A DNA stretch of 64,000 nt from Alicyclobacillus_A sp963788285 (lineage in GTDB: Bacteria > Bacillota > Bacilli > Alicyclobacillales > Alicyclobacillaceae), in contig CAWBGB010000015.1 in the NCBI GenBank assembly GCA_963788285.1, forward strand, positions 62,001-126,000, read 5' to 3'. The notes beneath the pieces are model-generated. The model did not search any database and was not told the origin of the DNA. It saw only the letters and a list, made by a program, of their open reading frames with translations. Position numbers and translations under genes: made by a program. Positions 17,487 to 26,004 of this stretch are shown in pieces (within the stretch, counting starts at the first letter, position 1; each line of letters opens with the position of its first letter).

Positions 17487-17851
17487 TACGTGGAATCCGA
17501 GGTGCGGTCACTGTAGACGAGAATACGCCGGAGGCGATATTTCACGCAACGCGACAATTGATGGAGGCCGTCATTGCACGCAATGAATTAGACGTGAACC
17601 ACGTAGCGAGCGTCCTTCTCACCATGACGCCCGACTTGAACGCGGACTTTCCAGCCAAGGCCGTTCGCAGTATCGAGGGCTGGCAGTGGGTGCCTCTGAT
17701 GTGCGCCACCGAAATCAGTGTACCTGGAGCCATGCCACTGTGTGTTCGCGTGCTGGTCCATGTCAACACCGAGAAATCCCAGCAGGAAATTCAGCACGTG
17801 TACCTAGGTGAAGCAGTTCGACTGCGACCGGACGTGGCGGATGGAAAGTAA
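17480..17851 (+). CDS. aroH: chorismate mutase, AroH class
   Basis: 123 residues beginning MLVRGIRGAVTV. The B. subtilis AroH-type trimer residues are seen: Arg in RGIRGA, MTPDLNADFPAKAVR and the C-terminal YLGEAVRLRPD with the active-site Arg. It rearranges chorismate to prephenate for tyrosine and phenylalanine. The start overlaps aroB by 7 bases behind GGGGGA. It ends the first half of the superoperon; a new promoter follows 20 bases later. Confidence 0.96.
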   Translation: MLVRGIRGAVTVDENTPEAIFHATRQLMEAVIARNELDVNHVASVLLTMTPDLNADFPAKAVRSIEGWQWVPLMCATEISVPGAMPLCVRVLVHVNTEKSQQEIQHVYLGEAVRLRPDVADGK

Positions 17852-17870
17852 CATATTTTGCGCGGGGATG

Positions 17871-17899
17871 TTGACGAATTGGCCAACGATGCGTAACAT
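17871..17899 (+). promoter_or_regulatory. promoter before trpD leader
   Basis: TTGACG (17871-17876), a 17-bp spacer and TAACAT (17894-17899). It would start a transcript near 17906 with a leader of about 210 nt before trpD, a layout like the attenuated trp operon of B. subtilis. Confidence 0.6.
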
Positions 17900-17918
17900 G
17901 AAATACAATAAGTTTTCG

Positions 17919-17972
17919 TAGTTGAGTTGAGTGCAGTCGCTGAGAGATTCATTTGAGTTGAGCCGAGCGGAG
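17919..17972 (+). promoter_or_regulatory. candidate TRAP binding site in the trp leader
   Basis: Nine NAG triplets: UAG 17919, GAG 17924, GAG 17929, CAG 17934, GAG 17942, GAG 17955, GAG 17960, GAG 17965 and GAG 17970. Within each block of four the period is exactly 5 nt (triplet plus 2-nt spacer). TRAP, an 11-mer ring, wraps RNA around (G/U)AG triplets with 2-3 nt spacers, so this matches its known target well. The 8- and 13-nt steps in the middle weaken it. Placed upstream of a terminator, it fits tryptophan-dependent attenuation. TRAP (mtrB) itself is not in the window. Confidence 0.65.
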
Positions 17973-18022
17973 TAACAAGGTCCCACGTCTATTTGTTACA
18001 AGCAAAGTTTGGGATTCTGCAT

Positions 18023-18066
18023 CCGCAGGTTGGGCGACGCCTGGTCCTGTGGATTTTGTTTTTTCT
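18023..18066 (+). terminator. leader terminator (attenuator) of the trp operon
   Basis: CCGCAGG (18023-18029) pairs with CCTGTGG (18046-18052), with GGC/GCC pairing inside the loop, and is followed by ATTTTGTTTTTTCT. It lies between the first triplet run and trpD, where an attenuator is expected. An antiterminator was not resolved by eye; GCGGA at 17967-17973 could pair with TCCGC at 18022, only 5 bp. Confidence 0.7.
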
Positions 18067-18089
18067 ACGACGGCAGGTGACTACGCTAC

Positions 18090-18112
18090 GAGTTGAGCAG
18101 AGAGGAGTCGAG
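18090..18112 (+). promoter_or_regulatory. five GAGNN repeats over the trpD ribosome binding site
   Basis: GAG triplets start at 18090, 18095, 18100, 18105 and 18110, all exactly 5 nt apart, and include the Shine-Dalgarno sequence itself; ATG is at 18119. In B. subtilis TRAP represses translation of trpG, trpP and ycbK by binding triplets that overlap the ribosome site. A second, translational layer of TRAP control on trpD is inferred. Five triplets alone would bind weakly, perhaps aided by the upstream site. Confidence 0.65.
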
Positions 18113-18118
18113 GCAAAC

Positions 18119-19156
18119 ATGGTGGTCAGTGACGTATTAAAAGCTGTCGCGACAGGAGACATCTTGACCGCGGAAACAGCGGAGGCGTTTATGGACGCCC
18201 TCATGAAAGGTGAAATTACCCCCGTGCAGACGGCCGGATTGCTCGCGGCGCTGGCAGTACGGGGGGAGGCAGTCCCGGAAATTGTCGGTTTCGCCAGAGC
18301 CATGCGAAAGAACAGCGTGCGACTCAATCCCCCGTTCCCCGTGTTGGACACCTGCGGAACGGGCGGAGATGGTGCGAATACATTCAACATCTCCACGGCG
18401 ACTGCGTTCGTGTGTGCAGCCGCGGGCGTGAAGGTCGCGAAACACGGTAATCGCGCTGTCTCCAGCAAGAGTGGCAGTGCCGATGTCCTCGCGGCACTTG
18501 GCATCCATATTGAACTGTCCTCTGAAGCAGCGCTTGAATGCTTACACGCAACCAATCTCTGTTTCCTCTTCGCACAGCACTTCCATCCGGCCATGAAATA
18601 TGCAGCAGAACCACGCAAACAACTTGGATTCCGCACCGTGTTTAACATTCTCGGTCCGCTAACCAACCCCGCGGGCGCCACGCGCCAGGTGCTCGGCGTA
18701 TACCGTGCAGACCTCGTCGAGAAGGTCGCTGAGGCATTGCGACAACTAGGCACTGAGCATGCCCTCGTGGTGCACGGCAACGGCGGCATCGACGAGTTTT
18801 CTCTGCAAGGCCCGACCGATGTCGCTGAGGTGCGAAACGGTCGCGTGACCCGATATACCGTACACCCCTCTGACTTCGGGTTACCGATGGCTCCACTGTC
18901 CGCGGTTGAAGGCGGCGATGCCACCGAGAACGCGAAAATCCTGCGCAGTGTATTTGAAGGGGAACGGGGGCCGCGACGCGATGTCGTCGTGCTCAATGCC
19001 GGTGCGGCGCTGTACGTCGGCGGCAAGGCCACCAGCATCGCAGAAGGGGTTCGGCTGGCTGAGGAATTGTTGGACAGTGGTGCTGTGTCTGCTGCGATGC
19101 AACGAGTCGCTGCGGCGTCCAACCGGTACGCGGCACAAGCGGAGGTGGCCCGATGA
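18119..19156 (+). CDS. trpD: anthranilate phosphoribosyltransferase
   Basis: 345 residues from ATG 18119; the longer open frame from 17993 runs through the leader terminator and is not used. The PRPP site DTCGTGGDGANTFNIST is intact, as are KHGNRAVSSKSGSADVLAALG and FGPLTNPAG-like (here NILGPLTNPAGA). It joins anthranilate to PRPP. trpE and trpG, which make anthranilate, are not adjacent; in B. subtilis trpE precedes trpD at this spot. ATGA overlap with trpC. Confidence 0.97.
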   Translation: MVVSDVLKAVATGDILTAETAEAFMDALMKGEITPVQTAGLLAALAVRGEAVPEIVGFARAMRKNSVRLNPPFPVLDTCGTGGDGANTFNISTATAFVCAAAGVKVAKHGNRAVSSKSGSADVLAALGIHIELSSEAALECLHATNLCFLFAQHFHPAMKYAAEPRKQLGFRTVFNILGPLTNPAGATRQVLGVYRADLVEKVAEALRQLGTEHALVVHGNGGIDEFSLQGPTDVAEVRNGRVTRYTVHPSDFGLPMAPLSAVEGGDATENAKILRSVFEGERGPRRDVVVLNAGAALYVGGKATSIAEGVRLAEELLDSGAVSAAMQRVAAASNRYAAQAEVAR

Positions 19157-19968
19157 CGGACTTTTTGACCAAGATCCTGGAGACTAAGCGCGAAGAAGTG
19201 GCTCAATTACAACGTCAATTCATCGACTTGTCCGCACTGTCGAACTTGCCACCGTGCAGGGGATTTCGATCCTCCATTAGTCGTGCAGCCGGACTGGGTG
19301 TTGTCGCGGAGTTCAAGAAGGCGAGTCCGTCGAAGGGACCGATTGCTCCTGGGCTCGACCCGGTCACGATGGCGTCAGCGTACGAGCGGGGTGGTGCATC
19401 GGCCATTTCCGTACTGACTGATGAACGCTACTTCCAGGGCTCCCTGCAGGATTTACGCAAGATTCGCGCGCATGTGAATCTACCGGTCCTGCGGAAAGAC
19501 TTCATCATCGATGAGCTGCAAATCGCAGAGGCGCGGCTGGCTGGGGCAGACGCAATTCTGTTGATTGTGGCGGCCCTTGAGCCAAATCGGCTGCTCGAAC
19601 TGTCCGCCTATGCACAGTCCATTGGACTGGATGTTCTGATAGAAGTGCACGCCTTGTCGGAGCTTGACGCGGCGTTGAAGGCCAACCCTTCGGTGCTTGG
19701 TGTCAACAACCGGGATTTACACACGTTCAATGTGGACCTCAACACCACGAGGGACGTGCTCAGAGAGACACCCAAAGGTCAACTGGTGATTGCGGAAAGC
19801 GGTGTGCACACCGCAGAGGATGCATGGCTCATGTTGTCGTACGGTGCGCGTGGCATTCTCGTGGGCGAGTCCCTGATGAGAACGGGTCATCCAGACGACG
19901 CGACGCGGAAAGTTCAGGAACTCTGCGGAGTCACAGCAAAAGTGGAGCAACGGAGTGTTTCGCGATGA
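19153..19968 (+). CDS. trpC: indole-3-glycerol phosphate synthase
   Basis: 271 residues with a TIM-barrel pattern: VVAEFKKASPSKGPI (first catalytic Lys and phosphate-site residues), LTDERYFQGSL, VLRKDFIIDELQI (catalytic Lys in RKDF), LGVNNRDLHTF and ESGVHTAEDA. It closes the carboxyphenylaminodeoxyribulose phosphate ring to indole glycerol phosphate. Starts within the trpD stop (ATGA) and ends within the trpF start, so translation is coupled. Confidence 0.97.
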   Translation: MTDFLTKILETKREEVAQLQRQFIDLSALSNLPPCRGFRSSISRAAGLGVVAEFKKASPSKGPIAPGLDPVTMASAYERGGASAISVLTDERYFQGSLQDLRKIRAHVNLPVLRKDFIIDELQIAEARLAGADAILLIVAALEPNRLLELSAYAQSIGLDVLIEVHALSELDAALKANPSVLGVNNRDLHTFNVDLNTTRDVLRETPKGQLVIAESGVHTAEDAWLMLSYGARGILVGESLMRTGHPDDATRKVQELCGVTAKVEQRSVSR

Positions 19969-20657
19969 CGTGTGTAAAAATTTGTGGCTTGCGCCCCGGA
20001 GATGATCTCCGTTTTACCGCAGACAAAGTGGTGACGCACGTTGGCTTTGTGTTGGTTCCGCAGAGCCGAAGATACGTAGAACCGGGCGCCGTAGGTGACA
20101 TGGTGCGAACGATACACTCCGACACTGTGAAAAGCGTCGGCGTATTTGTCAACGAGTCGGTGTCAACGATAGATGGCATCATGAAAACCGCTCTGTTGGA
20201 CGTTGCTCAGTTGCACGGGAATGAGACGCCATCGGATTGCCGCCGGTTGCGAGAACAAGGGCGAACGGTCTGGAAATCCATCTCTGTTCCGTTGCAGCAT
20301 GCAGATGTCAACAGGCTGGTTGAACACATTCTGCAGTACGCAGAAGTTGTCGACGCCGTATTGTTGGATGCGTGCCCACCCAAGGAATCGGGTAGCGTGT
20401 CTGGAGGACATGGTGTCACCTGGGATTGGTCCATTCTAAAAGAGATGGCTGCCGCGTGTGAAGGAGGAGCGCTCCCGCCACTGTGGGTGGCGGGCGGCAT
20501 ACGGCCGGATAACGTCCAAACATTACTGTCCAACTTCAGGCCGCACGGCGTCGATGTATCTTCCGGCGTCGAGCGAGACGGGCGGAAAGACCCAAAAAAA
20601 ATCGTCGAACTGATAAAGGCGGTGAGCCGTAGTGAGCAGCAAAGCAACGTATCCTGA
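19965..20657 (+). CDS. trpF: phosphoribosylanthranilate isomerase
   Basis: 230 residues from ATG 19965 (ATGA with trpC). VKICGLRPGDD has the catalytic Cys; VGFVLVPQSRRYV, VGVFVNES, AQLHGNE, LLDAC with the general acid Asp, and WVAGGIRPDNV follow the TIM-barrel order. The C-terminus reads GVDVSSGVERDGRKDP, the phosphate site. The last 26 bases overlap trpB. Confidence 0.96.
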   Translation: MTCVKICGLRPGDDLRFTADKVVTHVGFVLVPQSRRYVEPGAVGDMVRTIHSDTVKSVGVFVNESVSTIDGIMKTALLDVAQLHGNETPSDCRRLREQGRTVWKSISVPLQHADVNRLVEHILQYAEVVDAVLLDACPPKESGSVSGGHGVTWDWSILKEMAAACEGGALPPLWVAGGIRPDNVQTLLSNFRPHGVDVSSGVERDGRKDPKKIVELIKAVSRSEQQSNVS

Positions 20658-21831
20658 CCTGCACGGCCGCTTCGGACCGTTTGGCGGACGGTATGTTCCG
20701 GAGACACTGATGTCCGCACTACACCAGTTGGAGCAGGACTACCGACGTCTGTCCCGCGATGCGTCGTTTCAGCGGGAACTGCAGTATTATCTGGCGAACT
20801 ACTCCGGCCGCCCCACGCCACTATACTTTGCAAAACGTCTGACGGAGCAACTCGGTGGCGCAAAGATTTACCTCAAGCGGGAAGACCTGAACCACACAGG
20901 TGCCCATAAAATCAACAACACACTGGGCCAAGGGTTGCTGGCCGTGCACACGGGTAAGAAGCGCGTGATTGCAGAGACAGGCGCTGGACAGCACGGCGTG
21001 GCATCTGCCACCGTGGCAGCCTTGTTTGGGCTGCAATGCACGGTGTTTATGGGCGAAGAAGACATGAAACGGCAAGCGTTGAACGTATTCCGCATGCGGA
21101 TGCTGGGTGCGGAAGTTGTTCCGGCGACGTCTGGAACCCGCACGTTGAAGGATGCCACGAACGAAGCCATCCGCTACTGGGTAGAACATGTGGAAGACAC
21201 GTACTATATCATTGGCTCTGTCGTTGGGCCACACCCATATCCCATGATGGTCCGCGACTTTCAGCGCGTGATTGGCGACGAGACGAAGTCGCAGTGCCTG
21301 GAACAGGAAGGACGGCTGCCGGACATGGTCATCGCATGCGTCGGGGGTGGCAGCAACGCTATGGGCATGTTCTATCCATTCCTGGAAGATACCTCGGTCC
21401 GGTTGGTCGGTACGGAAGCAGCAGGCCACGGGATCACCACCAAGAAGCACGCGGCCAGCATTGCAAAGGGGCGGCCCGGTGTACTGCACGGATCGCTCAC
21501 GTATTTGCTGCAGGACGAATACGGCCAAGTGACGCCTGCGCACTCCATCTCAGCAGGTCTGGACTATCCCGGAATCGGGCCAGAACATGCGTGGTTGCAC
21601 GACTCTGGCAGAGCTACGTACGTTCCCGTCACCGACGACGAAGCGCTTGAAGCATTTTCCACCCTGACGCGACTGGAGGGCATCATTCCGGCGTTGGAAA
21701 GCGCACATGCTGTCGCGCAGGCCATCAAGGAAGCGCCGAGGATGTCCAGAGATCAGATGATTGTCGTGTGCCTCTCCGGGCGCGGTGACAAAGACGTCGA
21801 CCAGATTGCTCAAAGGACAGGGGGAAAGTGA
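20632..21831 (+). CDS. trpB: tryptophan synthase beta chain
   Basis: 399 residues. GRFGPFGGRYVPETLM at the N-terminus, KREDLNHTGAHKINNTLGQ with the PLP lysine (near residue 90), AETGAGQHGVA and the cofactor-binding CVGGGSNAMGMF are all present. It condenses indole with serine, in complex with TrpA. The GTG start at 20632 overlaps trpF by 26 bases behind AAGGCGGTGAG. Confidence 0.97.
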   Translation: MSSKATYPDLHGRFGPFGGRYVPETLMSALHQLEQDYRRLSRDASFQRELQYYLANYSGRPTPLYFAKRLTEQLGGAKIYLKREDLNHTGAHKINNTLGQGLLAVHTGKKRVIAETGAGQHGVASATVAALFGLQCTVFMGEEDMKRQALNVFRMRMLGAEVVPATSGTRTLKDATNEAIRYWVEHVEDTYYIIGSVVGPHPYPMMVRDFQRVIGDETKSQCLEQEGRLPDMVIACVGGGSNAMGMFYPFLEDTSVRLVGTEAAGHGITTKKHAASIAKGRPGVLHGSLTYLLQDEYGQVTPAHSISAGLDYPGIGPEHAWLHDSGRATYVPVTDDEALEAFSTLTRLEGIIPALESAHAVAQAIKEAPRMSRDQMIVVCLSGRGDKDVDQIAQRTGGK

Positions 21832-21833
21832 CC

Positions 21834-22667
21834 ATGGAGCGGATTCAACGCGCGTTTCACCGCCGCCAGGACCGCGCGGCACTCATTCCATTTCTGAACG
21901 CAGGTGATCCGACGTTCGCGGATTCCTTGGCCCTGTTTCGAAGCGTTTTGCGGGCGGGTGCCGACATCATTGAAATCGGAACCCCATATTCTGACCCATT
22001 GGCAGATGGCCCTGTGATTCAAAACTCGGCGCTACGGAGTCTTCGCGCCGGGTTCCAGCTGCCGCACAGTTTTGAACTCGCCTCGGCCCTGCGCAAGGAA
22101 GGCGATCACGCCCAAGTCTTGTTCACCTACGTAAATCCACTCCTACAGTATTCGGTAGATCGCTTTTTTCGGGACGCGCAGGCTGCGGGTGTCGACGGCG
22201 TGATTATTCCGGATCTCCCGTTTGAGGAAAGCGAGAGTATCCGAGCGATAGCGGATGAATATGGAATCGCCTTAATTCCGCTGGTGGCGCCGACATCAGG
22301 GGAGGACCGGATCCGGGACATCTGTGCAAAGGCTCGTGGGTTCATCTACTGTGTCTCTTCACTGGGCGTGACGGGAGAGCGGGCGAAAATGTCGGACCGG
22401 GTGAAATCACTGGTGGCTATGGCCCGTCAGTGCAGCCCGTTGCCCGTTGCTGTTGGCTTTGGCGTAAGCACACCGGAACAGGCCCGAGACATTGCAACCT
22501 TTGCGGACGGCGTGATTGTCGGCAGCGCGTTCATTCGCAGAATTGAAAAAAATTTAGAAAATGAATCGGTAGAGGTTTCGGTCCTCGAAGAATGTGTGTA
22601 TGATTTTGCACAAGCACTCGTCGAGGCGATGGCGCAGACGAAGCGGCGTTTCGTTCAGGGCGTATAG
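21834..22667 (+). CDS. trpA: tryptophan synthase alpha chain
   Basis: 277 residues from ATG 21834 (MERIQRAF), 9 nt after AGGGGGA; an in-frame GTG at 21828 that overlaps the trpB stop is possible. FLNAGDPT, EIGTPYSDPLADGPVIQ with the catalytic Glu and Asp, GVDGVIIPDLPFEES, VSSLGVTGER and VGFGVSTPEQA mark the barrel. It cleaves indole glycerol phosphate and channels indole to TrpB. The C-terminus (VEAMAQTKRRFVQGV) is ordinary. Confidence 0.96.
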   Translation: MERIQRAFHRRQDRAALIPFLNAGDPTFADSLALFRSVLRAGADIIEIGTPYSDPLADGPVIQNSALRSLRAGFQLPHSFELASALRKEGDHAQVLFTYVNPLLQYSVDRFFRDAQAAGVDGVIIPDLPFEESESIRAIADEYGIALIPLVAPTSGEDRIRDICAKARGFIYCVSSLGVTGERAKMSDRVKSLVAMARQCSPLPVAVGFGVSTPEQARDIATFADGVIVGSAFIRRIEKNLENESVEVSVLEECVYDFAQALVEAMAQTKRRFVQGV

Positions 22668-22692
22668 ACAGGAATGGAGAGGAGAATGAACG

Positions 22693-23730
22693 GTGATTGT
22701 AGTGATGAAGGAAGGCGCAAGCCGCGACGACATTGACAGTGTCGTTCAGTTACTGAAGAGCAAAGGGCTGGGTGTACACATTTCGCAAGGCGAAGAAAAA
22801 ACCATTGTGGGCGTCATTGGTCCCAAAGAGAGGGTGCGTGAGTTGCCTGTGCAAGCCATGGCTGGAGTGGAAAAAGTGGTTTCTGTGAGCAATCCGTTTA
22901 AACTGGCCAGTCGGGCGTTTCACCCACAGGACACCCTTGTACAAGTCGGCGAACACGTGGTGGGTGGCAGCGAGCCGGTCATCATTGCCGGGCCATGCTC
23001 CGTGGAATCTCGCGAACAAATCGTGGAGACCGCAGAGAAAGTGAAGGCGGCGGGTGCAACCATGCTCCGCGGCGGCGCCTTCAAACCCCGTTCATCCCCG
23101 TACTCGTTCCAGGGTCTCGGTGAAATCGGGCTGAAGTACCTCGCCGAGGCGCGTGAAAAGACCGGACTTCCTATCGTCACCGAGATCATGGAAATTGACG
23201 TGCTCGACATGATGCTCGAGTACGTGGACGTGTTACAAATTGGAGCGCGCAACATGCAAAACTACCCCTTGCTCAAAGCGGTTGGCAAGACACAGAAGCC
23301 CATTCTACTGAAACGCGGACTCTCAGCGACCATTGAAGAGTGGCTGATGTCGGCTGAATATATTCTGGCGGAAGGGAACCCCAACGTCATCCTTTGTGAA
23401 CGTGGCATCCGAACGTTCGAACCATATACCCGTAATACACTGGATCTGAACGCCGTTCCTGTTGTTCAGCACCTTTCGCACTTGCCGGTGGTGGTAGATC
23501 CAAGTCACGGCATCGGCCAGTGGCGGCACGTTACGCCGATGGCGCGCGCAGCCATCGCTGCCGGAGCCAATGGCTTAATTGTGGAAGTTCACCCCAATCC
23601 CAAAGAAGCGTTGTCGGACGGAGAGCAATCGCTGACCATTGAAAACTTTGAAAATCTGGTGGTCGAAGTCCGCCGCATCGTGAAGGCGATGAACCCGGTC
23701 ACAGACCCGATGTACGTCGGGAAAGCGTGA
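22693..23730 (+). CDS. aroF: DAHP synthase (AroF/KDO8PS-like class)
   Basis: 345 residues: an N-terminal ferredoxin-like (ACT-type) domain of about 65 residues (MIVVMKEGASRDDIDSV, GPKERVRELP), then the barrel with IAGPCSVESREQI, RGGAFKPRSSPYSFQG, QIGARNMQNYPLL, LLKRGLSATIEEW, VDPSHGIGQ and EVHPNPKEALSDG. It joins erythrose 4-phosphate and PEP, the entry step to aromatics. The N-terminal domain is the usual feedback module in Thermotoga-type enzymes. It sits where B. subtilis has hisC. GTG start after GAGAGGAG. Confidence 0.95.
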   Translation: MIVVMKEGASRDDIDSVVQLLKSKGLGVHISQGEEKTIVGVIGPKERVRELPVQAMAGVEKVVSVSNPFKLASRAFHPQDTLVQVGEHVVGGSEPVIIAGPCSVESREQIVETAEKVKAAGATMLRGGAFKPRSSPYSFQGLGEIGLKYLAEAREKTGLPIVTEIMEIDVLDMMLEYVDVLQIGARNMQNYPLLKAVGKTQKPILLKRGLSATIEEWLMSAEYILAEGNPNVILCERGIRTFEPYTRNTLDLNAVPVVQHLSHLPVVVDPSHGIGQWRHVTPMARAAIAAGANGLIVEVHPNPKEALSDGEQSLTIENFENLVVEVRRIVKAMNPVTDPMYVGKA

Positions 23731-23749
23731 TGTGCGAGGCCATACGTCA

Positions 23750-24607
23750 ATGAACGAGCAGTTTCCCGAGTCCGTGCTGGTCGTCGGATGCGGCCTAATT
23801 GGAACGTCGCTAGCTCGTGCCATTTCCAGTCGACTGCCAGACGCAACCATCACAGGTGTCGAGGTTCGCTCCGATTACCAAGCTATCGCAGGGGAATGTG
23901 GAGCATTTGCGTCGATAGACGCAGACGTTCCACGTGCCCCTCGATTCGACTTGGCTGTACTGGCGACACCAGTCGATGTCGCTTGCCGGCAACTGCCCGC
24001 AGTGGCTGCAGTGGCTGACGTGATTTTGGACGTCTGCAGCGTCAAGCGAGATATCTGTGAGGTCGCGGAACGATTGGAGCTACGGGACATATTCGCCCCA
24101 ACCCACCCAATGGCTGGTTTGTCTACGCCGGGTCCGACCCACGCGACACCAGACCTGTTTGTGGGACGAACGTGGATCACCATCGCGCGTTGGCCCGCCT
24201 GCAAGAGAGTGCAACCTCTATTGGAGACGCTCGGGGCGCACGTTGTCGAACTACCGACACCGGATCTTCACGATGTCGCGATGGCATCTGTAAGCCACGG
24301 TATCCACTTGGCCTCCTTGTCTGCACTTTTGGCGTCTGATGCGTTGGCGACCACTCACCAGGGGGTATGGGCAGAACTGACGGGCCCAGCGTTTCGCGAC
24401 GTCACCCGTCTAGCAGAGTCCCCGACACAATTTTGGCGAAGCACGCTGCTTGCCAACCGAGACCATGTGCTGTCTTACATATCCGCACTTCAAACGGTAC
24501 TGAGGGACATAGAAGTCGCTCTGACGGCGGCAGACGGTGATTCCATCGATAAATGGCTGGCACGTGCACAGTCCGTACACAAAAAATGGAAAGAGGAACG
24601 TCTATGA
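23750..24607 (+). CDS. tyrA: prephenate dehydrogenase
   Basis: 285 residues from ATG 23750; GTG 23732 in the same frame is an alternative. NAD fold VLVVGCGLIGTSLARAI, then SVKRDI, the active-site stretch APTHPMAGLSTPGP, and VSHGIHLASL in the helical C-terminal domain. It oxidatively decarboxylates prephenate to 4-hydroxyphenylpyruvate. No C-terminal ACT domain is present, so it is shorter than B. subtilis TyrA, and tyrosine feedback, if any, must act differently. ATGA overlap with aroA. Confidence 0.92.
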   Translation: MNEQFPESVLVVGCGLIGTSLARAISSRLPDATITGVEVRSDYQAIAGECGAFASIDADVPRAPRFDLAVLATPVDVACRQLPAVAAVADVILDVCSVKRDICEVAERLELRDIFAPTHPMAGLSTPGPTHATPDLFVGRTWITIARWPACKRVQPLLETLGAHVVELPTPDLHDVAMASVSHGIHLASLSALLASDALATTHQGVWAELTGPAFRDVTRLAESPTQFWRSTLLANRDHVLSYISALQTVLRDIEVALTAADGDSIDKWLARAQSVHKKWKEERL

Positions 24608-25950
24608 CAGTACCAGTAGACTTGCAACATTCAGCACATCGTGAGTTTCACAAATCCCCTGCGCTCGCTGGTTCCGTTCGCGTTCCGGGAGACAAATCCA
24701 TTACGCACAGAGCGATTCTCCTCGGGTTGATTGCGGACGGCACCACCACGATTGAAAATTGGCTGGATGCTGGCGACTGTCGGTCGTCCATCGAAGTTGC
24801 CCGGGCCCTGGGAGCCGATATCGATGTGGAACCCACCAAGTTGGTGATTCACGGAACCGCAGGAAGGCTGAAGGAACCGATGGACGTCCTGAATTGCGGC
24901 AACTCGGGCACAACGACGCGACTTGTCCTAGGCATCCTCTCCGCACGGGTCCCGTTTGCCTGCGTGACCGGTGACGCATCGCTTCGGCGACGGCCGATGG
25001 GACGCGTGATGGAGCCGCTCGCACAAATGGGAGCCGACATCCGGGCTCGTTCCGGACGATTTGCTCCTCTCGCGGTACAGGGGCGACCACTGCGCGGGAT
25101 TTCCTACACGTTACCTGTGGCAAGCGCACAGGTGAAATCTGCAATTCTTCTGGCCGGCTTGCTGGCCGAGTCAGGAGACACCACTGTGACTGAACTTCGC
25201 CCCACACGAAACCACACGGAGAACATGCTGACAGCGTTTGGGGCTCCATTGTGTCAATCATCGGACGGCACCGGTCAAACCATTGTGGTATCGCCCGGGG
25301 CGACCCTGCAAGGAACGCGAGTCGTCGTACCAGGGGATATCTCGTCTGCGGCATTTATTCTCGCGGCCGCAGCAGTGGTCCATGGTTCCGTCGTCACCGT
25401 TCAAGGCGTCGGACTCAACCCAACACGGATTGGTTTCCTCAACGTCCTCTCGCGAATGGGTGCCAACGTCCAGATTGCGAACGTGCATACGATTGCCGGG
25501 GAACCCCTCGGCGATGTGACCGTTTCTTCTTCAGCACTACAAGGCGTGCGGATTGATGAAGCCGAAATCCCCTCGCTGATTGACGAGCTACCTATTCTCG
25601 CTGTGCTTGCCGCTTACGCGAACGGAGAGACGCTAGTGACGGGCGCAGAAGAATTGCGCGTGAAGGAGACAGACCGAATTCGAGCCGTTGTGAAGGGTCT
25701 CCAGGCGATTGGAGTAGACGCGGAAGAACGCCCCGATGGATTCCTCATTCGAGGGCAGGGAAAGGTGCGAGGCGGCATTGTTCACAGCTACGACGACCAC
25801 CGAATCGCCATGAGCTTTGCTGTCGCAGGGTTGGCAAGCCAAGACACCGTGACGGTTCAGAACTGGGATTGTGTGGCAATTTCTTACCCGACGTTCTTGG
25901 AAACACTGCGAATGGTTGGAGCGGATCTCCTGATCCGCTTGGCTCAATGA
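24604..25950 (+). CDS. aroA: 5-enolpyruvylshikimate-3-phosphate synthase
   Basis: 448 residues from ATG 24604 inside the tyrA stop codon; the frame extends upstream through tyrA, which is not used. Motifs: VRVPGDKSITHRA, LNCGNSGTTTRL, RRRPMGRV, ASAQVKSAILLAGL, RPTRNHTENML, EAEIPSLIDELPIL with the catalytic Asp/Glu, and DDHRIAMSFAVAG. The RNHTE stretch resembles the RxHxxE motif of class II EPSP synthases. It makes EPSP, the substrate of AroC. Last gene of the superoperon. Confidence 0.96.
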   Translation: MTVPVDLQHSAHREFHKSPALAGSVRVPGDKSITHRAILLGLIADGTTTIENWLDAGDCRSSIEVARALGADIDVEPTKLVIHGTAGRLKEPMDVLNCGNSGTTTRLVLGILSARVPFACVTGDASLRRRPMGRVMEPLAQMGADIRARSGRFAPLAVQGRPLRGISYTLPVASAQVKSAILLAGLLAESGDTTVTELRPTRNHTENMLTAFGAPLCQSSDGTGQTIVVSPGATLQGTRVVVPGDISSAAFILAAAAVVHGSVVTVQGVGLNPTRIGFLNVLSRMGANVQIANVHTIAGEPLGDVTVSSSALQGVRIDEAEIPSLIDELPILAVLAAYANGETLVTGAEELRVKETDRIRAVVKGLQAIGVDAEERPDGFLIRGQGKVRGGIVHSYDDHRIAMSFAVAGLASQDTVTVQNWDCVAISYPTFLETLRMVGADLLIRLAQ

Positions 25951-25969
25951 ATTATCTGAAGATTATGTA

Positions 25970-25998
25970 TTGACACGGAGTTATGAAAGCGCTATCCT
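25970..25998 (+). promoter_or_regulatory. strong promoter before a short terminated transcript
   Basis: TTGACA (25970-25975), a 17-bp spacer and TATCCT (25993-25998): a perfect -35 box with ideal spacing. Transcription would start near 26005 and meet a strong terminator at 26053-26085. Confidence 0.6.
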
Positions 25999-26004
25999 TT
26001 TTAT

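Noticed and set aside
17852..18118. T-box riboswitch before trpD
   Set aside because: No T-box sequence (AGGGTGGNACCGCG type) or specifier loop was found; the triplet pattern fits TRAP better.
17989..19206. 405-residue open frame on the minus strand opposite trpD
   Set aside because: It mirrors trpD exactly, is Ala/Ser/Thr rich without domains, and has no ribosome site; trpD has full family motifs.
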